Positions 63,577 through 64,000 of a stretch of DNA of 64,000 nt are shown here, piece after piece; positions within the stretch are counted from its first letter, which is position 1; each line of letters begins with the position of its first letter. The stretch is from Fulvivirgaceae bacterium JP3-4. GTDB taxonomy: Bacteria > Bacteroidota > Bacteroidia > Cytophagales > Cyclobacteriaceae. The stretch is from assembly GCA_029309925.1 (NCBI GenBank), contig JARKND010000004.1:62001-126000 (forward strand), given 5' to 3'. The notes beneath the pieces are model-generated. The model did not search any database, had not been told where the DNA came from, and saw only the letters and a program-made list of their open reading frames with translations. A program made the translations under genes and the position numbers.

Positions 63577-64000
63577 GTGAGCATACGATTAAATGAAATA
63601 GCGCAAAATGTTAGCCTTGAACTACTTGCAAGGCAGATGGTAGAAGGGTTCATCACGGGTCTTCACAAGTCGCCATACCACGGATTTTCGGTTGAATTTG
63701 CAGAGCACAGGCTTTACAACGAAGGTGAGAGTACCCGTCACGTTGACTGGAAAGTATATGCCCGGACAGACCGGTTGTTTACCAAGCGTTATGAAGAAGA
63801 AACGAATCTTCGATGTCTGATCGCGCTGGACACTTCACCGTCCATGTATTATCCTGAAGAATCAAAATCGAAAATCCGGTTCAGCGTTTACGCAGCTTCA
63901 GCACTGAGCTATCTGCTTACACGGCAACGTGATGCCGTGGGCCTTTGTCTGTTCTCCGATCGCATTGAAACGATCACTCCAGTACGTTCTACTGCTACCC
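63577..64000 (+). CDS. DUF58 protein, 3' end outside the window
   Basis: The first 141 residues of a DUF58 family protein, usually partner of MoxR ATPases. Visible: LELLARQMVEGFITGLHKS, PYHGFSVEFAEHRLYNEGE, STRHVDWKVYARTDRLFTKR and CLIALDTSPSMYY, the start of a VWA-like metal site. The start is GTG 63577, since an in-frame TGA lies at 63568. The next gene(s) may be the BatA/BatB type, but they are outside the window. Confidence 0.93.
   Translation, partial: MSIRLNEIAQNVSLELLARQMVEGFITGLHKSPYHGFSVEFAEHRLYNEGESTRHVDWKVYARTDRLFTKRYEEETNLRCLIALDTSPSMYYPEESKSKIRFSVYAASALSYLLTRQRDAVGLCLFSDRIETITPVRSTAT

Overview
The window looks like a chromosomal segment of a member of the phylum Bacteroidota, most likely a gliding or soil Cytophagales relative. 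The basis is gene content: a type IX secretion (T9SS) Plug-domain protein, a T9SS C-terminal sorting domain, a paired DUF1800/DUF1501 operon, a DUF3276 PUR-alpha-like protein, a histone-H1-like Hc1 mini-protein, ECF sigma with a membrane anti-sigma, BlaI/M56 and DUF4369-TlpA proteins, and a few -7 boxes close to TAnnTTTG. Species cannot be named from this. Most of the window is ordinary, densely packed housekeeping DNA. I see no rRNA, tRNA, insertion sequence, prophage or CRISPR array.

Layout. 1-9970: ligA (5' end cut by the window edge), a small conserved protein, dapA, an Hc1 mini-gene with its own terminator, an alpha-oxoamine synthase (sphingolipid or capnine type), biotin carboxylase, DUF1015, Maf and a CPBP-like membrane protein. 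10036-15725: a surface-glycan cluster with three GT2 and two GT4 glycosyltransferases and an FkbM methyltransferase, followed by ppa. 16434-20039: a TolC/MFP efflux pair without an inner-membrane pump, and sdaAB. 20270-26670: a transglutaminase-like TPR protein, a MORN-repeat lipoprotein, thyA, a lipoprotein, DUF4159 and a haem-c/FG-GAP lipoprotein. 26749-28879: BlaI and an M56-TonB-carboxypeptidase-regulatory-domain sensor. 28880-29580: a 700-bp non-coding stretch rich in repeats. 29581-41242: TlpA-like lipoprotein, gatB, alaS, tandem M23 peptidases, a CapA-like protein, MerR, dprA, a TPR protein and HMG-CoA lyase. 41490-47115: an export operon (DUF1800, DUF1501 with Tat signal and T9SS domain, beta-barrel, lipoprotein). 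47380-54848: murB, two Lys-rich histone-like genes, dCMP deaminase, DUF2911, DUF1080, lgt, a C1 peptidase and a PQQ-type sugar dehydrogenase. 55008-64000: ABC-F, ECF sigma with an anti-sigma/beta-barrel fusion, the T9SS Plug-domain protein, an orphan Cas6-like protein, ychF, DUF3276 and the start of a DUF58 protein.

The most unusual signal is not a gene. At least eight intergenic regions carry degenerate 7-bp tandem repeats. In most of them the repeats form a left arm and a complementary right arm around a 20-150 nt spacer. The heptamer differs from locus to locus (AATTTGA, GGCTATG, GTTCCGG, ATTTTAA, AAGCTTA, GTTGGCA and others), but the architecture recurs. The loci lie between co-directional, divergent and convergent genes alike, so simple terminator function does not explain them. 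They recall, in heptamer periodicity only, the STRR repeats described in cyanobacteria. A separate REP-like palindromic element occurs twice near 29 kb. Other points of interest are the stand-alone Cas6-like protein next to the T9SS gene, an anti-sigma protein that seems to combine an inner-membrane helix with an outer-membrane barrel, and three small histone-like proteins.
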